Source: Streptomyces griseoincarnatus
GTDB lineage: Bacteria > Actinomycetota > Actinomycetes > Streptomycetales > Streptomycetaceae
Direction of reading: 5' to 3'
Length of the DNA stretch: 64,000 nucleotides
Assembly (NCBI GenBank): GCA_014649575.1
Contig: BMTH01000007.1
Coordinates: 248,001-312,000, forward strand
Made by a program: the position numbers and the translations under genes. The stretch's first letter is position 1; the number at the start of each line of letters is the position of its first letter. Below are positions 43,114 to 51,132 of the stretch, in pieces. The notes beneath the pieces were generated by a model. It saw only the letters and a program-made list of their open reading frames with translations, was not told the origin of the DNA and ran no database searches.

Positions 43114-43758
43114 TCAAGGCCGGCACTTCTCACTCCCGGACTGCGAAACGATCTCCTGGATCACCCACACGCCCTTACCCTCGTCCCTTCTCAGCGAGGT
43201 GTGGTAGCTCACATAGCTCTTGGCCGTCACCTCGGTCTCCTCGATCTTGTCGGTCTCGAGGTACTTCACATACGCCTTGCCCTGGTCCTCGCAATAGCTG
43301 AAGGACGCCGTGCCGTCCTTGTCGACGCTCACTTCAGGTGCGTAGAAGCGGTAGGAACCGGTGATGCCGGCCCTGTGATCCACGTAGTTCTGCACGAACT
43401 TCTGGGTCTCGGCCGCGGCTTCGCCCTCGTAGTAGTAGAGGTACGCCTTGTCGAGGGCGTTCTGGTTCACGATCGCCTGGTCGACGGCCTTGATGGACTG
43501 CTCACTGTCGGCCAGGACCGCGTCCTTCTCCTTGTCGCCGGTCTTCGGCCAGTCGAAGGTGTAGGAGAGGTCGGCGGGCAGCTCGATCGCGGGGCGCACG
43601 TCCAATGCAGTGGCCGACGACGCCGGCGCCGGCTCCGTGAAACCCGTGGGCTTGTCGCTGCCCTTGGCCGACTCGTCGGTGTCCTCGCTGCCGCACGCGG
43701 TCAGAGTCAGGGCCGTGGTCACGGCGAGCGTCATGAGGAAGGCGGTGCGGCGGTTCAA
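43114..43758 (-). CDS. Lipoprotein, paralogue 2
   Basis: The 214-residue protein has a lipoprotein signal (AFLMTLAVTTALTLTACGSE, lipobox LTAC) and a mature domain related to its neighbours (YTFDWPKTGDKEKDAVLADS, YLYYYEGEAAAETQKFVQNY, FSYCEDQGKAYVKYLETDKI, KSYVSYHTSLRRDEGKGVW). A TTG start at 43758 is chosen: it matches the paralogues' N-terminus LNRRTAFL and has GGGAG in the conserved upstream block. Function unknown; surface-attached via lipid. Confidence 0.7.
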   Translation of the reverse strand: MNRRTAFLMTLAVTTALTLTACGSEDTDESAKGSDKPTGFTEPAPASSATALDVRPAIELPADLSYTFDWPKTGDKEKDAVLADSEQSIKAVDQAIVNQNALDKAYLYYYEGEAAAETQKFVQNYVDHRAGITGSYRFYAPEVSVDKDGTASFSYCEDQGKAYVKYLETDKIEETEVTAKSYVSYHTSLRRDEGKGVWVIQEIVSQSGSEKCRP

Positions 43759-43805
43759 GGAAGCTCCCGGTGGGGCGAGGCGTCGCTGCGGTGGGGTCAC
43801 GTTGT

Positions 43806-44447
43806 CTACGGCTGACACTGAGCCGCGCCCCTGGTGGAGATGATCTGAGACGTCCGCCAGACGCCGGCGTCGTTCTTGTCGAGCCTCGTGTTGTACAGCA
43901 CGTAGCTGTTCTTGGTGACCGGCGTTTTGTGTATCTCGTTGGTCTTTTTGTCCTTGCTGAAGCCCTTGCTCTCGTCCGCGCAGAAGATCAGGGTGGCGGA
44001 GTCCTCGCCCCTGAGCGACACCTCGCGGTCGTAGTACCGGGCCTCACCCGTCACTGTTGCCCCGGCCTCATCGAATTGAGCTACCCAGTCCTGAGCAGCC
44101 TTCAGGGCCTTGCCCGTGTTGTAGAAGGCGAGCGCCTTGCCCTCGGGATCCGTTCCGGTGATCGCGGCGTCGACGGCGCGCATGCGTTCCGCGCTGTCCG
44201 CAAGGATCGCGTCCTTGACAGGGTCCCCTGTCTCTCCGCCCTCGAAGGTCAGTGTGAGGTCTGGGGGCAACTCGATCTTCGGACGGTCGGGAGACGCGGC
44301 GGCCGATGCGCTCGGGGACGTGGGCTTGTTGCCGTCTTCGGCCCGGGTGCCGCCCGCTTTGTCGTCGTCGCTGCCGCACGCGGACAGCGTCAGAGCTGCG
44401 GCAGCTGTCAGCGCGAGGGTTTTGAGAAAGGTCGGGCGGCTGTTCAC
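43806..44447 (-). CDS. Lipoprotein, paralogue 3
   Basis: The 213-residue protein has the signal FLKTLALTAAAALTLSACGS with lipobox LSAC and a mature domain with LTFEGGETGDPVKDAILADS, GKALAFYNTGKALKAAQDWV, LIFCADESKGFSKDKKTNEI and KNSYVLYNTRLDKNDAGVW. GTG at 44447 is preceded by AGGAG. The gap to paralogue 2 is 47 bases and the gap from the broken paralogue upstream is 29 bases, consistent with one transcript. Its upstream block differs from the other three, so it diverged first or was replaced. Confidence 0.7.
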   Translation of the reverse strand: MNSRPTFLKTLALTAAAALTLSACGSDDDKAGGTRAEDGNKPTSPSASAAASPDRPKIELPPDLTLTFEGGETGDPVKDAILADSAERMRAVDAAITGTDPEGKALAFYNTGKALKAAQDWVAQFDEAGATVTGEARYYDREVSLRGEDSATLIFCADESKGFSKDKKTNEIHKTPVTKNSYVLYNTRLDKNDAGVWRTSQIISTRGAAQCQP

Positions 44448-44476
44448 GGTCGGCTCCTGGAAGGGCTGCGGTGCAC

Positions 44477-45132
44477 TCACGGCTGACACTTCTTGCTGCC
44501 TCGCTCGGACGCGACGTCCGTCGTCTTCCAGACGCCGTCGGCGTTCCTGGTGAGGGCAGTGTGGTAGAGCACGTAACTGTCGGCCGTGGTAAGAGTGTTG
44601 TCCACTTCGCCGGTCTTCCTGTTCTTCAGGGAGGACTTACTCTCGTCCGAGCAATAGGTGACGTACGCCTTGTGAGCTCCGGAAAGCCTCACCTCGTAGC
44701 CGAAGTACCGGGTCTCACCGACCCAGTGTCGTTCGCCTTGATGTACCGGTTGACGAAGACGATCGCCCCGCTCAGCGCACGGTCCACGTTGTAGAAGCCC
44801 AGGGCTTCGGTGTCGGTCGAGCCCTTGAAGATGGCCTCGTCCACGGAGTTCACGCCCAGCGTGCTGTCCCGCAGCGCCCCGTCCTTCGCCGGGTCTCCCG
44901 TCTTCTCGTACTCGAAGACGTTCTTCGCGTCCGACGGAAAGGTGATGGCCGGGCGCCCGCTCGATTCCGACGCCGTTGGTGTCGAGGCAGTCGAGGTAGG
45001 GGACGGGGCCTGGGACGCCGACTTACCGGCTGCCGGTTTCGCCGGCGCGTCGGGGTCCTCGCTGCCGCACGCGGCCAAGCTCAGGACCGTGGTCACGGCG
45101 AGCGTCGTGAGGAAGGCGGTGCGGCGGTTCAA
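44477..45132 (-). pseudogene. Lipoprotein paralogue 4, broken by a one-base deletion
   Basis: The 5' part (TTG at 45132) encodes a full lipoprotein signal (AFLTTLAVTTVLSLAACGSE) and domain up to FVNRYIKAND, then runs into the wrong frame. The 3' part continues in a second frame with VRLSGAHKAYVTYCSDESKS and GSKKCQP. By comparison with paralogue 1 (NHTWVGETRYFDYEV) a single base is missing near 44726; adding one base restores a 219-codon gene. Either a recent pseudogene or a sequencing error; the rest of the reading frame is clean, so the event is young. Confidence 0.8.
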
Positions 45133-45224
45133 GGAAGCTCCCGGTGGGGCGAGGCGTCGCATTGGTGGGGTCACGTTATCCAGTGACGCGGGGTACGGTC
45201 GGCGGGGTGAGGGGAGGCACGGTC

Positions 45225-45596
45225 GTGCGGTGGCGGGACGGGCGTGGGGAGTTGGTCGTGCGAGGGTCGCCGGACGAGGGCGTGAGCGCCCGGGTGCCGT
45301 TGGAGATCGCGGCTTCCTACCGGGCGCGGACGCGCGGACTGCTCGGGCGGGAGAGTCTCGAAGGCGCGCTGTTGCTTTCGCCCGCCAACAGCATCCACAC
45401 CTTCCGTATGCGCATGCCCATCGACGTCGCCTACCTGGACCGGCGGCTCCGCGTCCTCGCCGTACGCACCATGCCGCCCGGACGGCTGGGTCGCCCGCGC
45501 GTCCGTGCACGGCATGTCCTCGAGGCCGAGGCGGGGGCCATGGAAGGGTGGGGGCTCCGCGTGGGCGCGGTGGCGGAGGTGCGCGCACTCCGCTGA
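45225..45596 (+). CDS. DUF192 family protein
   Basis: The 123-residue protein has the DUF192 pattern: AASYRARTRGLLGRESLEGA, LLLSPANSIHTFRMRMPIDVA and YLDRRLRVLAVRTMPPGRLG, ending with EAEAGAMEGWGLRVG. The domain is a small beta barrel of unknown function, often with a signal peptide; none is visible here. GTG at 45225 has GAGGGGAGG eight bases upstream; a GTG at 45207 is an alternative. It is the only plus-strand gene between 31900 and 57600 apart from ahpC-ahpD and separates the lipoprotein array from the Tad-like locus. Confidence 0.8.
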   Translation: MRWRDGRGELVVRGSPDEGVSARVPLEIAASYRARTRGLLGRESLEGALLLSPANSIHTFRMRMPIDVAYLDRRLRVLAVRTMPPGRLGRPRVRARHVLEAEAGAMEGWGLRVGAVAEVRALR

Positions 45597-45602
45597 GTCA
45601 GC

Positions 45603-46217
45603 TCAGTTCGCCCCTCGCGGGAACGAGATCTCCACCCGCCGGTTCTTCTTCCGGCCCTCCTCCGTCGAGTTGTCGGCGATCGGGTAGTCCTCGCCGTAAC
45701 CGCGCACCTCGTACGTGATGTTCGCGTCGCTCATCTCCTGCTCGAGGATGCCGTGCACCGCGTTGGCCCGCTTGCGGGACAGCACGTCGCCGTGCGCGGA
45801 AGAGCCGAGGTTGTCCGTGAAGCCGAAGACGCGGATGCGGGTCGCGTTCTGCGTCTTGATCTCGTTCGCGATGACGGAGATGCGTGCCCTCGCCTGCGCG
45901 GAGATCTTGGCGCTGTCCTTGCCGAAGAGGACCTCCGCCTGGAGGGCGAACGTCACGTTCGTGTTCGTGTCCTCGCGGCGCTCGTCCCCGCTCTGGTCCT
46001 CGACGACGGACTTGATGTCCAGCACCTTCGGCTCGGCGAGCGTGGCCCCGTCGGGGAGCTTCAGGTCGGGATCGTTGGGGTCCAGTTCCACCGGCGCGGA
46101 CGCGCTGGCTTCCGTGCCCGGCGGGACGCTCGGTCCGTCGTCGGCCCGGGCCACGGCGGGGCCGGCGGCCAGCAGGGTGGCGACCGTGCCGATGAGTAGG
46201 AGGCGCGTGTGTGTCAT
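45603..46217 (-). CDS. Secreted OmpA/MotB-domain protein
   Basis: The 204-residue protein has a signal peptide (LLLIGTVATLLAAGPAVARA), an acidic linker and a C-terminal OmpA-like peptidoglycan-binding domain: TFALQAEVLFGKDSAKI, RIRVFGFTDNLGSSAHGDVL, SRKRANAVHGILEQ and GYGEDYPIADNSTEEGRKKN with RRVEI. Known: the domain binds the diaminopimelate of peptidoglycan, tethering complexes to the wall. It is the last gene of the Tad-like locus, seven bases after a lipoprotein gene, so it may anchor the pilus machinery in the thick wall; that role is inferred. Confidence 0.82.
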   Translation of the reverse strand: MTHTRLLLIGTVATLLAAGPAVARADDGPSVPPGTEASASAPVELDPNDPDLKLPDGATLAEPKVLDIKSVVEDQSGDERREDTNTNVTFALQAEVLFGKDSAKISAQARARISVIANEIKTQNATRIRVFGFTDNLGSSAHGDVLSRKRANAVHGILEQEMSDANITYEVRGYGEDYPIADNSTEEGRKKNRRVEISFPRGAN

Positions 46218-46224
46218 CCCGGCC

Positions 46225-46812
46225 TCACCCGGAGATTTGGATGGTGCCGCTGGCGAAAGACGGCAGCTGGAAGCTGACCTCGGACGTCTCCGCAGGCGGG
46301 GCTGGGAACTGCATGAACACCGGAATCGACTCACCGGCCTTCAAACGCGGCATGTTCGTCGTGGTCAACGGACGCCCATCGGTATCCCTCAGCACGTAGT
46401 AGCGCTTCTTGCTTGCGCTGTCGACGAGCGTGGCCCCACCTAGCGACGGCCCGTGTCTGAGAATCTCCGTCTCGACTCCCGCGGCCCGGAGCGACACACG
46501 GGCGGGCTCTGAGCTGTCGTTCTTCAGCTCCCCGTTCACCGTGACGAAGCCGCCCGCGTCCCTCGTCGCCGACGTGATCTTGAGAATGAGGCCGCCCTCT
46601 CCTCGCAGCTCCGCCAGGATCTCATCGGATCCTTCCTGAGTACTCGGATTCGGGTCGTCCCCCCTCGAGGCCGAGGCCGAGGCCGAGGCTTTCGGCTTAC
46701 CGTCCTCGCTGTCGCCGCCTCCGCCGCACCCGACGACGCCGAGGGCCAGTCCGGCCGCAACAACCAGCGCGACGGCCCCCGTCCGGGCCCTCGTTGTGAA
46801 CCGAACACTCAT
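46225..46812 (-). CDS. Lipoprotein of the Tad-like locus
   Basis: The 195-residue protein has a lipoprotein signal (GAVALVVAAGLALGVVGCGG; lipobox VVGC), a Ser/Ala linker and a beta-rich domain (LILKITSATRDAGGFVTVNG, ELKNDSSEPARVSLRAAGVE, RYYVLRDTDGRPLTTTNMPR, VSFQLPSFASGTIQISG) resembling Ig-like DUF domains of secreted actinobacterial proteins. ATG at 46812 is preferred; an ATG three codons earlier is possible. It lies between the TadG-like gene and the OmpA gene on the same strand with gaps under 35 bases. Function unknown. Confidence 0.7.
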   Translation of the reverse strand: MSVRFTTRARTGAVALVVAAGLALGVVGCGGGGDSEDGKPKASASASASRGDDPNPSTQEGSDEILAELRGEGGLILKITSATRDAGGFVTVNGELKNDSSEPARVSLRAAGVETEILRHGPSLGGATLVDSASKKRYYVLRDTDGRPLTTTNMPRLKAGESIPVFMQFPAPPAETSEVSFQLPSFASGTIQISG

Positions 46813-46845
46813 AGCCTGCATCCTCAGTCACTCGTCGTTCGTCTG

Positions 46846-47472
46846 TCAGTCGGCCAGGTGCACGTCGAAGAGATCCTCGGGCTTTGGCAACAGATCATCA
46901 GGGGTTTGCGGATCCAGTTCCCAGTCGACTCCGCCCTTGCAGTTAAGCGTGGGCAGGTCTCCCTTCTCCTCCGCGTCTGCGTCATCTTCCGGCGGGGGAA
47001 GGGGAAGTTCGAAGCCACAGCGGGACTCGATCACGGCGGTGGCAGTCGTCCTCGACCTTTTCGTCTCGGTACCGGGCACGATGGAATCGCCGACCGTCTT
47101 GTTCGTCTGCACTTCCACCGTGTAGCCGAGGAGACCGTCCACATGGCAGCTGAGGACTGTCGCATCGTTGGCGGCCGCCAGTTGCTCGGCCCGCCAGCAC
47201 GACGGTGTCAGCCCGTCGGCCACACCATCGAAGATGTTCTGCCACTTCTCAGGGTCGAGAAGGTTTTCCGCCCATGCCCCTGCCAACTGATCCCGCCGCT
47301 CCTGGGCAGCCGCGAGCGCCGCCGCGTCGGCGGCGGTCTGGGCACCGTTCCTGTTCGCTGCGGCTTGGCCGACTGCCAAATAGGCGAACGCCAGGATGAG
47401 CAGGCCCCCCACCACCGTGATGTAGATGGGAAATGCCTGCCCTGTGTCGGCGAAAAAGCGTCGGCGGGTCAG
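46846..47472 (-). CDS. TadG/TadE-like pilus assembly protein
   Basis: The 208-residue protein has a short basic leader LTRRRFFADTG, a membrane segment (PIYITVVGGLLILAFAYLAV) and an extracellular domain with AANRNGAQTAADAAALAAAQ, the signature of the Tad pseudopilin/TadG type. Three cysteines lie in the ectodomain. The probable processing site G-QAFPIY lacks the +5 Glu of true pilins. A CTG at 47472 overlapping the Flp stop (CTGA) is the only start that fits; it lacks a strong Shine-Dalgarno, so translational coupling is likely. The C-terminus is acidic. Confidence 0.7.
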   Translation of the reverse strand: MTRRRFFADTGQAFPIYITVVGGLLILAFAYLAVGQAAANRNGAQTAADAAALAAAQERRDQLAGAWAENLLDPEKWQNIFDGVADGLTPSCWRAEQLAAANDATVLSCHVDGLLGYTVEVQTNKTVGDSIVPGTETKRSRTTATAVIESRCGFELPLPPPEDDADAEEKGDLPTLNCKGGVDWELDPQTPDDLLPKPEDLFDVHLAD

Positions 47473-47666
47473 CCAACCAGCTCGTCGATCTTGTTCACGA
47501 TGGCGTCGTAGATCGTCTGGCCGATGCTCGTACCGGTGATCGCCAGCACAATCGCCACCACCACCGCAATGATCCCCAGGTACTCCACCGCCGTCTGCCC
47601 GTGGTCGTCGCGGCGGGATGCGCGGCACTGGAGGTACCTGACCGTCGTGTTGATCCAGTTGCCCAT
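47469..47666 (-). CDS. Flp-type pilin
   Basis: The 65-residue protein has a hydrophilic leader of 23 residues ending in Gly, then QTAVEYLGIIAVVVAIVLAI: the Flp/Fap motif G-x4-E-Y with Glu at +5 and Tyr at +6 of the mature pilin and a hydrophobic helix. Mature length is 42 residues. Known: Tad machineries assemble such small pilins into adhesive fibres after cleavage by a type IV prepilin peptidase. ATG at 47666 has GGAGGGGAAC upstream. It is separated by about 150 bases from the response-regulator gene, so it probably has its own promoter. Confidence 0.88.
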   Translation of the reverse strand: MGNWINTTVRYLQCRASRRDDHGQTAVEYLGIIAVVVAIVLAITGTSIGQTIYDAIVNKIDELVG

Positions 47667-47765
47667 GGTGTTCCCCTCCGACTGACCCGGTGGCGGCCCG
47701 GGTCACGGGGCCGCCGTCGACCTCGGCACCGTACGAGGGGTTGGTCAGGCCCCTCAAGGGTCCCG

Positions 47766-47795
47766 GGGCCCATTTCCGGGCCCAAAAGCGGGCCC
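47766..47795. repeat. Three GGGCCC palindromes at exact 12-bp spacing
   Basis: GGGCCC begins at 47766, 47778 and 47790, with spacers ATTTCC and AAAAGC. The array lies between the end of the response-regulator gene and the Flp start, about 100-130 bases upstream of the latter. Regular spacing near one helical turn suits an operator bound by a multimeric regulator; it could also form a terminator hairpin for the upstream gene. Confidence 0.5.
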
Positions 47796-47816
47796 ATCGC
47801 GTCGTCGGCGTGCGCC

Positions 47817-48620
47817 TCACCACCGGCCACCTCCGTCCCGCGTCGAACTCCGCCCGTCACCGCGCCACTTCGCCGTGGCCTCGGCGCGGCTCGTGCTTTG
47901 CAGCTTCGCGAAGATGCGGTTGATGTGGTTCTTGACCGTTTTCTCGCTGATGAAGCAGGTGGTGGCGATCTGCTGGTTGCTCATGCCTGACGCGATGAGC
48001 TCCATGATCTCCGCCTCCCTCGCACTCAGCCCGTACGTCGACCTGTCAGACACCGACTGTGCCACATCCGGTTGCAGTTGCGAAAGGTTTTTCGTAGAAG
48101 TAGGTCTGGAAAGCGGCCAACTTCCCTCGGATGCATCGCTGAAAGCGGAATCCTCCGCACCCCCCTCTCGCAATTGCGCCAGCAACCTCCCCGCCGCCGT
48201 CGGCGTCAAGTGCGGCCTCCCCCGCCTCGCGTCCCGTACCGCCGTCACCAGCTCGTCCGGCGTGAACTCCCCGTGCACCAGATACCCGTTGGCGCCTCGG
48301 CGCAGTGCCTCGTGGACGATCTCCGACTCGCCGCTGTACGTCAGCATCAGCACCGCCGTCAGCGGCACCAGGTGCGGGAGGGCCGTGAGGCCGTCCACCC
48401 CCGGCATGCGGACGTCCAGCAGGACCACGTCGGGACGGTGGGCGAGCGTCGCCTCGTACGCCTCCCTGCCGTCCGCCGCCTCCGCGACGACCTCCAGGCC
48501 GTCCCTCCCGGTCAGGAGGGCCGACAACCCCGCGCGCACCACCGGGTTGTCGTCCGCCACGACCACCCGCAGAAGCTCGGGAGGCCGCACCTCCCCGAAC
48601 GGGTCCGCTTCACCGGTCAT
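47817..48620 (-). CDS. LuxR-type response regulator of the Tad-like locus
   Basis: The 267-residue protein has a receiver domain (LRVVVADDNPVVRAGLSALL; phospho-acceptor D69 in VVLLDVRMPGVDG) and a C-terminal LuxR helix-turn-helix (LSAREAEIMELIASGMSNQQ, then ISEKTVKNHINRIFAKLQ). The usual receiver lysine is replaced: GANGYLVHGE instead of GYLLK. ATG at 48620 overlaps the histidine kinase stop by 11 bases, so the pair is coupled. It presumably controls the Flp promoter just downstream. Confidence 0.88.
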   Translation of the reverse strand: MTGEADPFGEVRPPELLRVVVADDNPVVRAGLSALLTGRDGLEVVAEAADGREAYEATLAHRPDVVLLDVRMPGVDGLTALPHLVPLTAVLMLTYSGESEIVHEALRRGANGYLVHGEFTPDELVTAVRDARRGRPHLTPTAAGRLLAQLREGGAEDSAFSDASEGSWPLSRPTSTKNLSQLQPDVAQSVSDRSTYGLSAREAEIMELIASGMSNQQIATTCFISEKTVKNHINRIFAKLQSTSRAEATAKWRGDGRSSTRDGGGRW

Positions 48621-50208
48621 GGCCGGCCTCCGTCCTCCGTGACGCGAGCGGCCACTCCACACGCACCTCCGTGCCGCGCCCCCGCTCGCCCCGTCCGAAG
48701 CTGACGCGCGCCCCGACCGAGGCGGCCCGTTCGGCCATGCCCACCAGGCCGAAGTGGCCCGAGCGGCGCAGGCGGTCGAGGTCGGGAGCGGCGGGGAGGC
48801 CGGGCAGGCCCGTGCCGTCGTCGCGGACACCGACCGTCAGGACGCCGCACCGAACGCCGGCCCGTACGTCCACCCGCGCCGCACGTGCGTGACGGTGGGC
48901 GTTCTCCATCGCCTCCTCGGTGATGGAGAGGAGTTGGCGGGCCACGGCCGGCGGGACCGAAGGGAGCCCGCCGCCCGCGCCGCCCTCATCCGTCCTCCTG
49001 TACGTCACCGGCGCACCGCAGCGTGCCCCGAAAGCCCGCACCGCGTCCTCCAGTTCGGCCAGGACGTCCACCTCCCGCCCCGGCTCCCCCTCCCTCCGCA
49101 GGTCCGTCAGCAGTTCCCGCGACTCCGCGGCCGCCCTGCGCGCGGACCGTGCCACCAGTTCCGCCTGGCGTTTCACCAGCGCCGGGTCCATGCGTGCGGC
49201 CCCCGCCGAGCAGGCCAGGCCGTCCGCCGCCAGGGCGACCCCGTGCAGCGTCTTGGCCACCGAGTCGTGCATCTCCCGTGCCAGACGCGCCCGTTCGGCG
49301 TCGACCGCCTCCGTGACCGCGAGGCGGGCCCGGACCGCGGCCAGGGCGCGGGTCGCCTCGCCGAGGTGGAGCATCAGCTTGCGCAGGCTGGAGCCGACCG
49401 CCCCCGCGATCACGCACAGGCCGGGCAGGATCAGCGTCTCGGCGGGTTCGGTGTGCGGGTTGTCCAGAGTGGCGTGGACGAGCAGCAGGATCACGCCCTG
49501 GAGGGAGGCGAAGACGGCCGCGCCGCGCCAGCCGTAGATGAGGCCCGCGAGCAGGGGCGTGCAGACGCTGACGTAGGCGAGGGTGGTGTCGGGTCCGGCG
49601 GAGACCAGCAGCAGGGCGCCGAAGAGGGTGTCCGCCGCGAGGAGCGTGGGGTGGCGCAGGAGGAGGGGACCGAAGCGCTCCCAGTCGCGGAAGAGGGCGT
49701 ACGACACCATGAAGGTGACGACGACGGCGATGCCGACCAGGCGTACGCCCCAGCCAGGGCCCGCGTTGAGGAGGGCGGACGGGGCGGCCACGGCGATCAT
49801 CGCGAGCCGGAAGCCGAAGGCCTGCCGGCACAGCGCCTGGAGGGCGTTCACCTGCAACTGCGTGTCCGGCACGGTCTCCGTCTCCGGCACGGTCCCCGTC
49901 TCCGTCTCCGTCTCCGGCACGGTCTCCGTGTCCCGGACAGTCCCCGTGGCCGGTGCGGCAGGCGGCTCCTGAAGTACGCGAGCGGCATCAGGCTCGTCCC
50001 CCGGGGTCCCCGCCCCCGTCGCTCCCTGCGGCGTCCGCGCACGCGCCGCCACCGCCGTGACCGGCGGGACCGGCGTGACCGCCGGGACCTGCGCGCCCTG
50101 CACGACCGCCGCGCCCGCCGCGACCGGCCCCGCCCCCGTCCGCCGCCGCACGGCCGGGCCGCGGCGTCGCCGCCATGCCCGTCCTCTCCGTGTCCGAGTC
50201 GTCGTCAT
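48610..50208 (-). CDS. NarL-type sensor histidine kinase of the Tad-like locus
   Basis: The 532-residue protein has a long Pro/Ala/Thr-rich cytosolic N-terminus with a repeated ETET/VPET stretch (about 92-116), several membrane segments (about 130-270), the HisKA_3 phospho-acceptor H314 in AERARLAREMHDSVAKTLHG and an ATPase domain with MENAHRHARAARVDVRAGV and VRDDGTGLPGL. ATG at 50208 follows GGGAGG. Placement directly after tadC and overlapping the response regulator marks it as part of the pilus operon. Signal unknown. Confidence 0.88.
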   Translation of the reverse strand: MTTTRTRRGRAWRRRRGPAVRRRTGAGPVAAGAAVVQGAQVPAVTPVPPVTAVAARARTPQGATGAGTPGDEPDAARVLQEPPAAPATGTVRDTETVPETETETGTVPETETVPDTQLQVNALQALCRQAFGFRLAMIAVAAPSALLNAGPGWGVRLVGIAVVVTFMVSYALFRDWERFGPLLLRHPTLLAADTLFGALLLVSAGPDTTLAYVSVCTPLLAGLIYGWRGAAVFASLQGVILLLVHATLDNPHTEPAETLILPGLCVIAGAVGSSLRKLMLHLGEATRALAAVRARLAVTEAVDAERARLAREMHDSVAKTLHGVALAADGLACSAGAARMDPALVKRQAELVARSARRAAAESRELLTDLRREGEPGREVDVLAELEDAVRAFGARCGAPVTYRRTDEGGAGGGLPSVPPAVARQLLSITEEAMENAHRHARAARVDVRAGVRCGVLTVGVRDDGTGLPGLPAAPDLDRLRRSGHFGLVGMAERAASVGARVSFGRGERGRGTEVRVEWPLASRRTEAGHDR

Positions 50209-50224
50209 CGCACTCCGCCTCCCG

Positions 50225-51112
50225 TCACTCGCCCGTGAGTGAGCCGAAGTCGGTGCCGGAACCGAGGATCAGGCCGGCGCCGAGGAGGATCATCGTGGCC
50301 GGGACCATGAACGTGGTGATCATCAAGGTGGCCTTGGGGACCGCGCGGGCCGCCTTGCGGCGGGCGTTCTGCGCGTCCGTGCGGCGCATGTCCTTGGCGA
50401 GCGCCACCAGTGTGTCGACGATGGGCGCGCCCAGCTCCTCGCCCTGCTGGAGGGCGGTGACGAACATGGCGACCTGTTCGGAGTCGTTGCGGCGGCGCAG
50501 CTCGGCGAAGGCCTGTCTGCGGCTCATGCCGAGGTCCATCTGGCGGAGGGTGATGCGCAGTTCGTCCGCCCAGGGGCCCTCGTACTGGGAGGAGACGCGT
50601 TCCAGGGCCTGCCGGAAGCCGAGTCCCGCGCTGACCACGACGGCGAGCACGTCGAGGAAGTCGGGCAGGGTCCGCTCGATGACGTCCTTGCGGACGCGGA
50701 TCGCCGACCAGATGCCGACCTCCGTCCAGAACGCCCCGAACGCGAGCAGCAGCAACGCCACGAACAGCTGGCCACGCATCAGGAACACCAGGAAGCCGAA
50801 GCCGCCGAGGGCGCCGTAGACGGCGCGGCGGGCGGCGTAGCGGTGGATGGTGAGGCCGCCGGGGTTGCCCGCCAGGTCGATCCTGCGGCGGTACTTGGCG
50901 ACCTGCTTCGGTCCCATGAGGCGCAGCACGGCGGGCGCGTAGCGCATGCCCATGCGGTCGATGAGGGAGTCGACCGCGCCGGTGCGGGTGGAGCCGACCT
51001 CCAGGGCGAGCATCAGGTCTCCGGGGAGTTTCGCCTCCGCCCGGTACATGCGGATGCCGGCGAAGATGCCGCACACGGCGAGGGCCATGAGCGCGGCGAG
51101 CAGGAGTGCCAT
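50225..51112 (-). CDS. tadC: Tad secretion inner-membrane protein TadC-like
   Basis: The 295-residue protein has the T2SSF domain of TadC: RTLPDFLDVLAVVVSAGLGF, FRQALERVSSQYEGPWADE, RITLRQMDLGMSRRQAFAEL, FVTALQQGEELGAPIVDTL and DMRRTDAQNARRKAARAVPK. Hydrophobic segments are at the N-terminus, near 100-130 and at the C-terminus. It forms the membrane platform with TadB. The start at 51112 follows AAGGGGA and lies 20 bases after the tadB stop. Confidence 0.85.
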   Translation of the reverse strand: MALLLAALMALAVCGIFAGIRMYRAEAKLPGDLMLALEVGSTRTGAVDSLIDRMGMRYAPAVLRLMGPKQVAKYRRRIDLAGNPGGLTIHRYAARRAVYGALGGFGFLVFLMRGQLFVALLLLAFGAFWTEVGIWSAIRVRKDVIERTLPDFLDVLAVVVSAGLGFRQALERVSSQYEGPWADELRITLRQMDLGMSRRQAFAELRRRNDSEQVAMFVTALQQGEELGAPIVDTLVALAKDMRRTDAQNARRKAARAVPKATLMITTFMVPATMILLGAGLILGSGTDFGSLTGE

Positions 51113-51132
51113 GTCGTCGTCCCCTTCCCGGC

